In this document: one piece after another, positions 33,092-41,721 of the stretch
Layout: every line of letters begins with the position of its first letter
How positions within the stretch are numbered: the stretch's first letter is position 1
DNA from: Marinobacter sp. SS5-14b
Lineage (GTDB): Bacteria > Pseudomonadota > Gammaproteobacteria > Pseudomonadales > Oleiphilaceae
Length of the DNA stretch: 64,000 nucleotides
Assembly (NCBI RefSeq): GCF_030541005.1
Contig: NZ_JASSVM010000002.1
Coordinates: forward strand, 372,001-436,000
Reading direction: 5' to 3'
Position numbers and translations under genes: made by a program
The notes under the pieces: model-generated
What the model was told of the DNA's origin: nothing
The model's input: only the letters and a program-made list of their open reading frames with translations
The model's database searches: none

Positions 33092-34822
33092 TCAGGGTCG
33101 GTAGGCGAAGGACAGCATTAAGGCGAACAGCAACAGGGCTGACAGCCCTTGCCAGAACACCACCGGGTGGCGTTCGATCAGTGGCGGGCGGTGCTGTTTT
33201 TGCCAGAGCGGGTTGGGCTGGCGCAAATCAAACAGAAACTCAGACAGCGCCGGGTAGCGCTTGTGAGGCTCGGGATGCAGAGCCCGGGCCAGGGCCTGGT
33301 CTACCCATTCCGGCAAGGTGTCCCGGTGCAGGCGGGCGGGATGATAGTTCAGCTGGCGCAACTGCCGCTGATTGCGGATGCCTGGTATTCGGGTGCCGTA
33401 GGGCAGTTGCCCGGTCAGCAGCTGGTAGGTGATCACGCCAAGGGAAAATTGATCCGCCTGCCAGCCTGTGGACTCCCCCAGAAAGCTCTCGGGGGCACTG
33501 TACAGGGCAGCCCCTCGGGGCCAGTGTGGCTCCTGGTGTTCGTGCAATTCCTGCAGGCCGGCAATCCGGGTGGCGCCGAAGTCAATCAAGACCACCGTAC
33601 CCTGCTCGTCGATCAGGATGTTCTCTGGCTTTAAATCCTGATGCACCATTTCCAGCCGGTGAAAGGCCCTCAGTCCACGGGCAATTTGCTCGACCAGCTG
33701 GCGCACGGTTTCCAGTTCGGGTTTGGGGTGATCCAGCAGCCATTGCCGCAGGCTGGTACCCTGCACGTAAGCCGTCGCCAGATGCAGGCAACTGCGCTGT
33801 CGCTCTGGCGCAAATGCCCGAACCACGTGGGGGCTGTTGATGCGCTGGGCCACCCATTGCTCGGTGGCGAAGTGCTCCAGACCCATGGGGTCGTTCTGTA
33901 GGTCGGTGGCCGGCACTTTCAGGGCGACCTGCTGGTTGCTGGCTTCGTCCACGGCCAGATAAACATGGCTGCGGCTGCTGGCATGAATCGACCGGACAAT
34001 TCGGTAGCCATCCAGTACCTGCCCGGGCACCAGGTCCGGGGCAAACGGCAGTTCGCGTGCTTGCTGAGTAATCTCTTTGCTGCTTTGGCTGGCGGGTACC
34101 GAATCAACCCGTACGATCTGTACCGTCAGATTGTCATCGCTGCCGTTGGCCACTGCCTTGGCTATAAGCTGGCGGGCAGCCGAGTCCAGGTCGTTACCTG
34201 CAGTCTTTATCGTGCCGGTGATCGTGCGTTCAGGCAGGTGCTCATAGAGGCCATCGGTTGCCAGTATGAACGTATCACCCGGCCATACCGGAACCGTCAG
34301 GTAGTCAATGTCGACTTGCTGGCTCAGCCCCATGGCCCGGTTCAGGCAGCTGTCATCCGCGGATAACCAGACCCGGTGATCGGTGGTCAGTTGCTCCAGC
34401 GACTGGCCCTGCATGCGGTAAATGCGGGCATCGCCCACGTGGAAGAGGTGCGCGGTGGCGGATTTCACAATCAGAACGCTGAGGGTGCAGACATAACCCC
34501 GATCCTGGTCATACCGGTAGCGGCTCTGCCGGGTTTGCGCGTGCAGCCAGGCGTTGCTGGCCCTCAGCACCCGCTGAGCCGACTGTTTGACCGACCAGCT
34601 CTCGGGTGTCGAATAGTAATCGCTCAGAAACCCCGCCACCGCGGATTCGCTGGCAATCTGGCTGACGTTGCTGGAGCTGATGCCATCAGCGATGGCCACG
34701 GCAATGCCTTTGGAGCGGAGCTGATGGTCGCCCGGAACCAGCAGGCCATGAAAATCCTGATTGACCGGTTTGCGGCCCTTGTCGGAATGCTGGCCGGTAC
34801 TTACGGAAAGTGGGCTGCTCAT
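33092..34822 (-). CDS. PP2C phosphatase-Ser/Thr protein kinase fusion
   Basis: A 576-residue bifunctional protein. Residues about 10-235 form a PP2C-type Ser/Thr phosphatase (GRKPVNQDF, VAIADGISSS, VGDARIYR, ATDGLYEHL, GSDDNLTVQIV). Residues about 265-530 form a Hanks-type kinase with VALKVPA for the catalytic lysine, VHQDLKPENILID as catalytic loop (HQD instead of HRD) and DFGATR. A C-terminal hydrophobic segment (PVVFWQGLSALLLFALMLSFAY) anchors it in the membrane. The start was set at MSSPLSVS. It lies 74 bp downstream of the FNT transporter gene and is probably co-transcribed from the nitrogen-regulated promoter. The target protein is unknown. Confidence 0.9.
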   Translation of the reverse strand: MSSPLSVSTGQHSDKGRKPVNQDFHGLLVPGDHQLRSKGIAVAIADGISSSNVSQIASESAVAGFLSDYYSTPESWSVKQSAQRVLRASNAWLHAQTRQSRYRYDQDRGYVCTLSVLIVKSATAHLFHVGDARIYRMQGQSLEQLTTDHRVWLSADDSCLNRAMGLSQQVDIDYLTVPVWPGDTFILATDGLYEHLPERTITGTIKTAGNDLDSAARQLIAKAVANGSDDNLTVQIVRVDSVPASQSSKEITQQARELPFAPDLVPGQVLDGYRIVRSIHASSRSHVYLAVDEASNQQVALKVPATDLQNDPMGLEHFATEQWVAQRINSPHVVRAFAPERQRSCLHLATAYVQGTSLRQWLLDHPKPELETVRQLVEQIARGLRAFHRLEMVHQDLKPENILIDEQGTVVLIDFGATRIAGLQELHEHQEPHWPRGAALYSAPESFLGESTGWQADQFSLGVITYQLLTGQLPYGTRIPGIRNQRQLRQLNYHPARLHRDTLPEWVDQALARALHPEPHKRYPALSEFLFDLRQPNPLWQKQHRPPLIERHPVVFWQGLSALLLFALMLSFAYRP

Positions 34823-34845
34823 GGTTGGGTTCGCCTCAAACAACG

Positions 34846-34883
34846 GCACAAAGCCCGATGGGTGCGGCCACCGGGCTTTGTGC
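34846..34883. repeat. Intercistronic hairpin between FNT transporter and PP2C-kinase genes
   Basis: GCACAAAGCCCG (34846-34857) pairs perfectly with CGGGCTTTGTGC (34872-34883). There is no U-run on the minus strand. It fills the spacer between the two genes and could set the ratio of their expression by mRNA stability or partial termination. Confidence 0.7.
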
Positions 34884-34896
34884 GTTCTGCCGTTAC

Positions 34897-35742
34897 TTAG
34901 TTGGAGCGGGCCAGCTCGCCGTCATAGCGGGCTGCCGCAGTGCGCTTGGGCGCGGTGCGAATGTGCGTAGCGTAGAGGGTCAGTCCGGTAAACGACAGGC
35001 CGCCCACCAGGTTGCCCAGTACGGTCGGGATCTCGTTCCAGATGAAGTAATCCATAATGGAGAATTCGCCGCCCATCATCAGGGCAAACGGAAACAGGAA
35101 CATATTGACGATGGAATGCTCAAAGCCCATGTAGAAGAACAGCATGATCGGCATCCACATGGCCAGTACCTTGCCCGGTACCGTGGTGGAGATCATCGCG
35201 CCTACCACACCCATAGACACCATCCAGTTGCACAGCATGCCGCGCAGGAAAATGGTCATCCAGCCAGCAACGCCGTATTCGGCGTAACCGAGGGTGCGGG
35301 CTTTACCGACACTGGCAATTTTATCGCCGACTGCGCCGGGGTCGGTGTTGAAGCCGTAGGTGAACACAAAGGCCATGATCACCGCGACGGTCAGTGCGCC
35401 GCCGAAGTTGCCGAGGAACACCCAGCCCCAGTTGCGCAATATGCCCTTGGCATCAACGCCAGGGCGTTTGTCCAGCAGTGCCAGCGGGGTCAGCATGAAC
35501 ACCCCGGTCAGCAGATCAAAGCCCATCAGGTAGAGCATGCAGAAGCCGACGGGGAACAGTATGGCGCCAATCAGCGGACTGCCGGTTTGCACCGCAACGG
35601 TAATGGCAAAGACGGCAGCCAGGGCCAGAATGGCACCGGCCATGAAAGCCCGGATCAGCACATCCCGGGTGGCCATGTAAATTTTCGATTCACCGGCGTC
35701 CACCATTTTGGTGACGAATTCCGAAGGCATGATGTACGACAT
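34897..35742 (-). CDS. Formate/nitrite transporter (FNT) family protein, probable nitrite channel
   Basis: A 281-residue FNT-family inner-membrane protein with six hydrophobic helices and the expected pentameric channel blocks (LIRAFMAGAILALAAVFAITV, GFDLLTGVFMLTPLALLDKRPG, NWGWVFLGNFGGALTVAV, RGMLCNWMVSMGVVGAMI). GFEHSIVNMFLFPFALMMG carries the conserved central histidine region. FocA, NirC and HSC members are hard to separate by eye. The nitrogen-regulated promoter and the nitrate gene neighbourhood favour nitrite transport over formate. The MSYIMPSEF start has AGGGGA about 7 bases upstream. It is the first gene of the operon with the PP2C-kinase. Confidence 0.88.
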   Translation of the reverse strand: MSYIMPSEFVTKMVDAGESKIYMATRDVLIRAFMAGAILALAAVFAITVAVQTGSPLIGAILFPVGFCMLYLMGFDLLTGVFMLTPLALLDKRPGVDAKGILRNWGWVFLGNFGGALTVAVIMAFVFTYGFNTDPGAVGDKIASVGKARTLGYAEYGVAGWMTIFLRGMLCNWMVSMGVVGAMISTTVPGKVLAMWMPIMLFFYMGFEHSIVNMFLFPFALMMGGEFSIMDYFIWNEIPTVLGNLVGGLSFTGLTLYATHIRTAPKRTAAARYDGELARSN

Positions 35743-35781
35743 AAGGTAGTCCCCTGAGCGCTTGGCATCGTTCGAACAGAC

Positions 35782-35842
35782 AAAAAATAACGGCGCGCTC
35801 ACACACTGCTGTGGGGCAGATGTGAGCAGACGCCGTCGTCTG
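35782..35842 (-). terminator. Leader attenuator of the FNT-kinase operon
   Basis: On the minus strand ACGGCG (35836-35831) pairs with CGCCGT (35795-35790), with an inner GCTCACA/TGTGAGC helix, and TATTTTTT follows. CAGACGACGGCGTCTG (35842-35827) forms a competing hairpin that shares the 5' terminator arm. Its six-base loop reads GACGGC (G1, G4), which departs from A1. An upstream hairpin at 35861-35878 has AUCGGU within its loop. Confidence 0.65.
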
Positions 35843-35891
35843 AATGATTCTTGAGTGTGGGCAGAAAACCGATTCTGCTGACGGGGTACTC

Positions 35892-35907
35892 AGCAGGCAC
35901 CGTGCCA
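35892..35907 (-). promoter_or_regulatory. Sigma-54 promoter of the FNT-kinase operon
   Basis: Minus-strand TGGCACGGTGCCTGCT matches TGGCAC-N5-TTGCW at all but one base, with exact GG-N10-GC spacing. The expected start near 35881 gives a leader of about 140 bases holding an attenuator. Confidence 0.82.
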
Positions 35908-35994
35908 GTCCGGGAAATTCTTTTGAATTCCCTTTTTTATCAGGCAGTCATTGCATTTTTGGTGGTGAGGTAAGGAGCGAGTGGTGCTTGAGAA

Positions 35995-36031
35995 TGCACC
36001 GGCTTAGTGCAAATTGCGCCTGAGTGGTGCG
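35995..36031. promoter_or_regulatory. Tandem NtrC-type binding sites upstream of the FNT promoter
   Basis: TGCACC-GGCTT-AGTGCA (35995-36011) and TGCGCC-TGAGT-GGTGCG (36015-36031) both fit the NtrC consensus TGCACC-N5-GGTGCA. Their centres are 20 bp apart, about two helical turns. They lie 88-139 bp upstream of the sigma-54 element, a normal enhancer distance. Confidence 0.75.
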
Positions 36032-36037
36032 AGTGCC

Positions 36038-36744
<707 letters not shown>

Positions 36745-36748
<4 letters not shown>

Positions 36749-37155
36749 GCACCGGGCTCCGTCAGCAGCAGGACGTCGGTATAGCCGCCCTGTTCCAGCA
36801 GTTGTAAAAGGCTTTCCAGGTCCGCCATGGACAGGGACTGATCGGCGGCGATTTTCAGGACGTTATTGGGATTCGGTTCTGGCAGGGACGCCAGTAATTG
36901 GTCCTTTCCCACCGTCTTACCATCAACCTGCCACTGGCCATCAGGCTTGACCAGCAGATCACTCTCCGGTGAGCGCTCCTGCTCGGGCCTGGCTGTGCCG
37001 GGTAGCTCGGGCAGAGGCTCTTCGGTCAATTGTCCCGCCACAATAAAGAACATCAACAGCAGGAATACCAGGTTGATCAGCGGCAGCAGGGCATCTTCAA
37101 CACGTTCCAGCAGGCCTTTGCCTGAGGTGGGCGGTGGAGGGACGAGTAGTGTCAT
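36745..37155 (-). CDS. exbD: Biopolymer transporter ExbD (second copy)
   Basis: A 136-residue ExbD/TolR protein with one membrane helix (LPLINLVFLLLMFFIVAGQL) and a periplasmic domain. The usual helix aspartate that carries protons is replaced in this copy: it has PLINLVF where the upstream paralogue has PLIDVVF. That makes it a possible non-conducting partner. It overlaps exbD copy 1 by four bases and tonB by four bases, so all are translationally coupled. Confidence 0.9.
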
Positions 37156-37547
37156 AGCTCAGACGACGCGTTGCGTTTCCAGTGAGGCTTGATGCCGGCA
37201 TCATCCAGCGCGCTCAGTGCAAGCGTGAAGTCCGCCAGGCTGGCTTCCGGTGTGGTGGTGAGGTTGGCTTCACTGACCCCGGCGCGGTTCAGTGCCGGCA
37301 ATAACTCTGCAAGGGCATAGCGGCTATCCTGCCAGCGAATCATGCCCCCTGCGGTGACCTGAAGTTCTGGCAGTGGATCACCGCTTGCGGAGCTGCGGTC
37401 ACGGGTGTTGTTGCTCAGTTCAAGATGGTCCACCGGCAACAATCGTGTGGTCAGCATGAAAAACACCAGCAGAATGAAGACGACATCAATCAGCGGGGTG
37501 ATCCGGATTGGAATGGGCCGGCTGGGCCGGGGGTCAACCAGCTGCAT
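37152..37547 (-). CDS. exbD: Biopolymer transporter ExbD (first copy)
   Basis: A 131-residue ExbD with the canonical membrane helix ITPLIDVVFILLVFFMLTTRLL including the conserved aspartate needed for proton use. The periplasmic domain follows (DPLPELQVTAGGMIRWQDSRYALAELLPAL). The start was set at MQLVDPRPSRP, which overlaps the exbB end by 14 bases. An in-frame ATG at 37754 would run deep inside exbB and is rejected. Confidence 0.9.
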   Translation of the reverse strand: MQLVDPRPSRPIPIRITPLIDVVFILLVFFMLTTRLLPVDHLELSNNTRDRSSASGDPLPELQVTAGGMIRWQDSRYALAELLPALNRAGVSEANLTTTPEASLADFTLALSALDDAGIKPHWKRNASSEL

Positions 37548-38319
37548 GGGCAAACCGCGGGTTGTCGCTAGCGGCGTAGCCCTGTGGCGCTTGTGATGCT
37601 GCGGCGGGCTGACGCTCGTGGCTCTCGGGCTTAAAGGCGGTTTCAGCAACCGGCATGATATTGAAAACGCTGACCAGTGTGCTGTTGATGGTTTTGTGAA
37701 TTCGGCGCAGGCGGAACTCAATCCAGGCTGCCAGGGCAGCAAAGGGAATGGCAACGACCAGTCCGGCGGCGGTGGTGGTCAGGGCTTCGTAAATGCCGCC
37801 GCTGAGCTGACTGGCATTGGCGCGGCCTTCGGTGGCCGCCATGGCACTGAAGGCTTCCATCATGCCCATGACCGTGCCCAGAAGACCCAGCAGCGGTGCC
37901 AGCGCAGCAATGACTTCAATGATTTTGAGCGGTGCCTCGAACGGTTCAAGGGTGCTTTGGGCATCCCGCACGGCGGTTTCGCGCACAGCGGCGGTGTTGT
38001 GGTTGCTCTGGCATGATGACATGGTGTTGACCAGCAGGTGCATGAGCGGGTTTTTGCTATCCAGAAAGCCGGACTGTGCGCGTACCTTTTCCGGTTTGGT
38101 CTCGTGAGGTGCGGCTTGCCATTGCTGAATAAGGTTGTGAAGCTTCCGGTTCATGCGGGGCGTGTAGAACGCTCCGAACAACATCAGGTAAATGAACGTG
38201 GCTGCCCCGACCAGGGCAATGGCAATGAGGACCATCATCACAGGGCCGCCCATCTCAACCAGTTGGGCCAAGGGGCCATGTTCAGACAGGGCGTTGGTGG
38301 CAGCACTCGTTGCGTTCAT
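37534..38319 (-). CDS. exbB: MotA/TolQ/ExbB proton channel family protein
   Basis: A 261-residue ExbB with three membrane helices: GGPVMMVLIAIALVGAATFIYLMLFG near residue 24, and the conserved pair IIEVIAALAPLLGLLGTVMGMMEAF and GGIYEALTTTAAGLVVAIPFAALAAWIEF. It forms the channel scaffold that powers TonB. It is the first gene of exbB-exbD-exbD-tonB. A Fur-like site lies about 35 bp upstream, indicating iron control. The C-terminal tail past residue 230 is short and low-complexity. Confidence 0.93.
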   Translation of the reverse strand: MNATSAATNALSEHGPLAQLVEMGGPVMMVLIAIALVGAATFIYLMLFGAFYTPRMNRKLHNLIQQWQAAPHETKPEKVRAQSGFLDSKNPLMHLLVNTMSSCQSNHNTAAVRETAVRDAQSTLEPFEAPLKIIEVIAALAPLLGLLGTVMGMMEAFSAMAATEGRANASQLSGGIYEALTTTAAGLVVAIPFAALAAWIEFRLRRIHKTINSTLVSVFNIMPVAETAFKPESHERQPAAASQAPQGYAASDNPRFAHAAG

Positions 38320-38352
38320 GCGGTTTACTCGGCAAGCTTGAAAGTAGAACTA

Positions 38353-38371
38353 AATAATAACGATTATCACT
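38353..38371. promoter_or_regulatory. Fur box upstream of exbB
   Basis: Minus-strand TGATAATCGTTATTA (complement of 38355-38369) matches the core of the Fur consensus GATAATGATAATCATTATC with two mismatches. It lies 34-52 bp upstream of the exbB start codon in an AT-rich stretch, which suits iron-repressed transcription. Confidence 0.7.
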
Positions 38372-38487
38372 AAAATTACAAGTGATGATCTGACGTCGAT
38401 GGGCAGGTTTGCTACAATTTTCATGAGTTAATCAACTAACTGCCCGTGAAAGCTGCCGTCAAAGTGCAGAAACATCAGTGGTGAAGT

Positions 38488-40860
38488 GTGGCCGGAGCAA
38501 TGCGTTTGATAAGAAGGTGGTTTGACAGCCTGGTAAATCGGGCGGTAGCTCTGATGGTCATGTTCGTTGTTGTTTCGGCAGTGGTGGTCACGGCAATCGG
38601 AACCGAGCTCAGCCGTGCGGAACTGGAACGCCAGGCCCACGATCAGGTAGGGGCGATTGCTCAGATGGTATCCCGTGAGCTGGACCTGAAGCTGAGCCAA
38701 AGGCTGGATGTGCTGGCTTTGATTGCCGACGAGTTACCTGCCTCCGATATACTCCTGCAGAACCGGGCCAGAGTGCTACTCCGAAACCAGTCGGCCCTGC
38801 TGCACCTGTTTGATGCAACCTTCGTGCTGGACGCCCGCGGCAGTATCCTTGCAGCCAATCCGGCGCGCTACCATCTGGCGGATTTTGATGCCTCGAGCCG
38901 CACCTATTTCACGCAAGTGTCAGCCCAACTCACACCCATTATCAGCGAGCCCTATGTCACCGTTATCGATAACGAGCCTGGCGTGATGGTTGCTGTCCCG
39001 CTGTTTGACCAGAAGAAGCGATTTATCGGTGTGCTCGGTGGCCTCATTCTGTTACAGGGTGACAATTTCATGCGCGAATTCGCCGATGTCCGGGTGGGTG
39101 ATACGGGCTATGTACGCCTGATCAGCCGGGACGGGGTGGTGTTGGCGGATGGTAAAACCGGCAAAGTGATGGTGCCGATCACGTCTGGCACGCCATCTGT
39201 TATCAGAGCAATGGAGGGCTTTGAAGGCGTGGCCAGGGACCGAACCGGCACGATGTCCGCCACCATCACCGCCTATCAGCAGATGGTCCAGGTGCCCTGG
39301 TTTGTGGCGGCCATCTGGCCTGAGCCGGAAGCGTTTGCGCCAGTTATCCGCATGCGGGACGCACTGATCTGGACATTGCTGGGTGTCATTGCCGTGCTGG
39401 TACCACTGGCGTTCTGGTTTTTCCACCGCCTGATGGCGCCGCTTCGCAACCTGAGCGTGGAGATCTATCAACGCCACACGGGTGAACGGTCACGTCCGGT
39501 GTCTGAGGCCGGTGGCCGGGAAATTCGCAATGTTGCAAGTGTCTTTAATCTGGTCCGTCAGGAACGGGACGAGATCATGCGCTCATTGGTTGAGCGAGAA
39601 GCGTTCTTCCGGTCCCTGACCCGATATGCGCCCATCGGTATCGTGCAAACCAACATTCTTGGTCGAATGGAGTTTGTGAACCCGGCCTTGCTCGAGATCG
39701 TTGGGCAGCCGGAGGGTAGTCTGACCGGTGAATATCTGATTTCAGTTGTGGCCCGGGAAGACCGGGAACGCGCTATGGCCGGCTGGCGCACGGCATTGAC
39801 CCGGCGCAGTTCGTATCGTGGCCGGTTGCAGTTTATAAGCCGTCGGCCACCCGGTCATGTCTGGGTCGATGTGATGACCTCGGTGATCGAGTTGCCGGAC
39901 CAGGACCTGGGCACCATCACGGTGGTGCGTGATGTCACCCGGGAAGTGCGGTTCGAACAGGCGCTCAGAGAAGAACAGCAGCGTGCGGACTCCATTCTCG
40001 ATGTCCTCCAGGAAGGGGTGTTGATGGTCGATACCGCTGGCCTGATCCGTTATGCCAATGGCGCCGCCTGCGGCTTTCTGGCGTTGGGTGAAGAGTGCAC
40101 CGGTCATAATTTCTTCGAAACCGTCACCATTCGCTATGGTGGCGATGAGATGACGCCGGCCGCGTTTCTCGCGGGGAACGAAATTGACAATCGCTATGTG
40201 ACGCTCGAAAACCCCAGCGGCAAGGTCTACGACATAGACCTCACCATGCTGCATTTGCGCCGGGGCGACAGCCAGGAACGCCTGGTCTTTGTGCTGCGAG
40301 ATGACAGCGAGCGACGACGGGAAGAAGAGCGGCTTTCCTGGGAAGCTACGCACGATGCACTCACCCAGCTGCTGAATCGTAGAGCTTTTACAGCCGCCTT
40401 GTTGAAAGCCCTGGCCGATGCGCCCCATCAGGCGGTGCCATCGGTGCTGATGATGGTGGATCTTGATCATTTCAAGCCGATCAATGATGAAGGCGGCCAC
40501 CTGTTGGGGGATGACCTGCTGAGGCGACTGGCGGACCTGTTCCGTGGTGCCGTTCGCCAGTCGGATACCGTGGCGAGGCTGGGTGGAGATGAGTTCGCGA
40601 TTCTGCTGCCCGCTTGTGGACTGGAACGGGCGGAAACGCTGGCGGAAACATTAAGGGGTCGAGTCCAGGCGTTGAAAGTTGAACACGACGGCAGGGCATA
40701 CGGTGTGACCGTGTGTATCGGGCTGACGCCGGTATCTCCCGGGGACAACGGCCCGAGAGAAGTCATGTCGCGGGCTGATGAAGGCTGCTACATCGCCAAG
40801 TCCCGGGGGCGCAATGCGGTGGTGTCGGTACCGGCACCGCCGGATGACGACGACCTCTAA
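38488..40860 (+). CDS. Diguanylate cyclase with Cache, PAS and GGDEF domains
   Basis: A 790-residue membrane sensor. A first helix (VALMVMFVVVSAVVVTAIG, residues about 20-38) and a second (ALIWTLLGVIAVLVPLAFWFF, about 290-310) bracket a periplasmic dCache-like domain. After a HAMP-like linker come two PAS domains (about 370-490 and 500-610) and a GGDEF domain from about 620. The active site is GGDEF with RQSD five residues upstream as I-site, so it should make c-di-GMP and be product-inhibited. The start is unsure: GTG at 38488 or ATG at 38500. It converges with the TauE gene, with a four-base overlap. Confidence 0.9.
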   Translation: MAGAMRLIRRWFDSLVNRAVALMVMFVVVSAVVVTAIGTELSRAELERQAHDQVGAIAQMVSRELDLKLSQRLDVLALIADELPASDILLQNRARVLLRNQSALLHLFDATFVLDARGSILAANPARYHLADFDASSRTYFTQVSAQLTPIISEPYVTVIDNEPGVMVAVPLFDQKKRFIGVLGGLILLQGDNFMREFADVRVGDTGYVRLISRDGVVLADGKTGKVMVPITSGTPSVIRAMEGFEGVARDRTGTMSATITAYQQMVQVPWFVAAIWPEPEAFAPVIRMRDALIWTLLGVIAVLVPLAFWFFHRLMAPLRNLSVEIYQRHTGERSRPVSEAGGREIRNVASVFNLVRQERDEIMRSLVEREAFFRSLTRYAPIGIVQTNILGRMEFVNPALLEIVGQPEGSLTGEYLISVVAREDRERAMAGWRTALTRRSSYRGRLQFISRRPPGHVWVDVMTSVIELPDQDLGTITVVRDVTREVRFEQALREEQQRADSILDVLQEGVLMVDTAGLIRYANGAACGFLALGEECTGHNFFETVTIRYGGDEMTPAAFLAGNEIDNRYVTLENPSGKVYDIDLTMLHLRRGDSQERLVFVLRDDSERRREEERLSWEATHDALTQLLNRRAFTAALLKALADAPHQAVPSVLMMVDLDHFKPINDEGGHLLGDDLLRRLADLFRGAVRQSDTVARLGGDEFAILLPACGLERAETLAETLRGRVQALKVEHDGRAYGVTVCIGLTPVSPGDNGPREVMSRADEGCYIAKSRGRNAVVSVPAPPDDDDL

Positions 40861-41624
40861 CCCACCCAGCCCGCTGATATCGTTGCCTGCCACAGCAGCC
40901 TCAAAGCCAGCAGGGTAAGCACCAGGTTGAAGGCCAGGCTGAACCAGCGATTGGTGATGGTTTTGAGCAACCGCAGCCCGAGCCAGGTGCCGGCGAAGCC
41001 GCAGGCAATCATGGCCAGGATAAACATCAACCACTCGGAAAACACGAAACCGGCAAACCCGAAAACGACGGCTTTGGGGGCGTGCTGCAGGGTCATGGCG
41101 GTTGCAAAGGTGGCTACGGTTTTGAAGCGGTCCTGGTGAATCTGCTTCACAAACGCCGCCACTAGCGGCCCGGTCGCCCCTACAAACAGGCTGACAAAGC
41201 TGGTGATGCCTGCGGCTACAAATATACCGATAGGCCCGAATGAGGCCTTGGGCAGTTTTGGGCCCCAGCACAGGTACAGCACAAACAGCGCAATGGAGAG
41301 CTGCCAGAGATGGGCGGGCAGGTCGATCAGCAACCAGGCGCCCAGCGCGGCACCCGCAATGACACCGGGCGCAAAGGCTGTAATGACTTTCCAGTCGATG
41401 TGAGCCCGGGTAAGCACCGCCCGGCCTGAGTTGGAGCCTAGCTGAATCATGCCATGCACCGGAATGATCGCGGCTGCAGGCATCCAGGAAGCCATCAGAA
41501 CCAGCAGCAAAACACCGCCACCGGCGCCAAGAACGGCGGTCAGCATCGAGGTGACGGCAGATGCCGCCAACAGGAACACAATGATGGCCGGGCTGAGGGC
41601 CTCGGGGAACAGGGTAAGGTCCAT
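40857..41624 (-). CDS. Sulfite exporter TauE/SafE family permease
   Basis: A 255-residue inner-membrane protein of the TauE/SafE (DUF81) family with about eight hydrophobic segments in two repeats. The glycine-rich motif VLGAGGGVLLLVLM in the first repeat and TSFVSLFVGATGPLVAAF in the second mark the family. Members export sulfite, sulfoacetate or related anions. No sulfur genes are adjacent, so the substrate is open. It diverges from the amidase gene by about 97 bp. Confidence 0.9.
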   Translation of the reverse strand: MDLTLFPEALSPAIIVFLLAASAVTSMLTAVLGAGGGVLLLVLMASWMPAAAIIPVHGMIQLGSNSGRAVLTRAHIDWKVITAFAPGVIAGAALGAWLLIDLPAHLWQLSIALFVLYLCWGPKLPKASFGPIGIFVAAGITSFVSLFVGATGPLVAAFVKQIHQDRFKTVATFATAMTLQHAPKAVVFGFAGFVFSEWLMFILAMIACGFAGTWLGLRLLKTITNRWFSLAFNLVLTLLALRLLWQATISAGWVG

Positions 41625-41721
41625 GGAACTTGCTCAGGTTATGGCGTAAGCTCCTGAGTTTCCGGTTTATACCCCGAATGTCCAGGGGTGTTTGGATAGA
41701 AAACAATAAACAGGGTTACCG

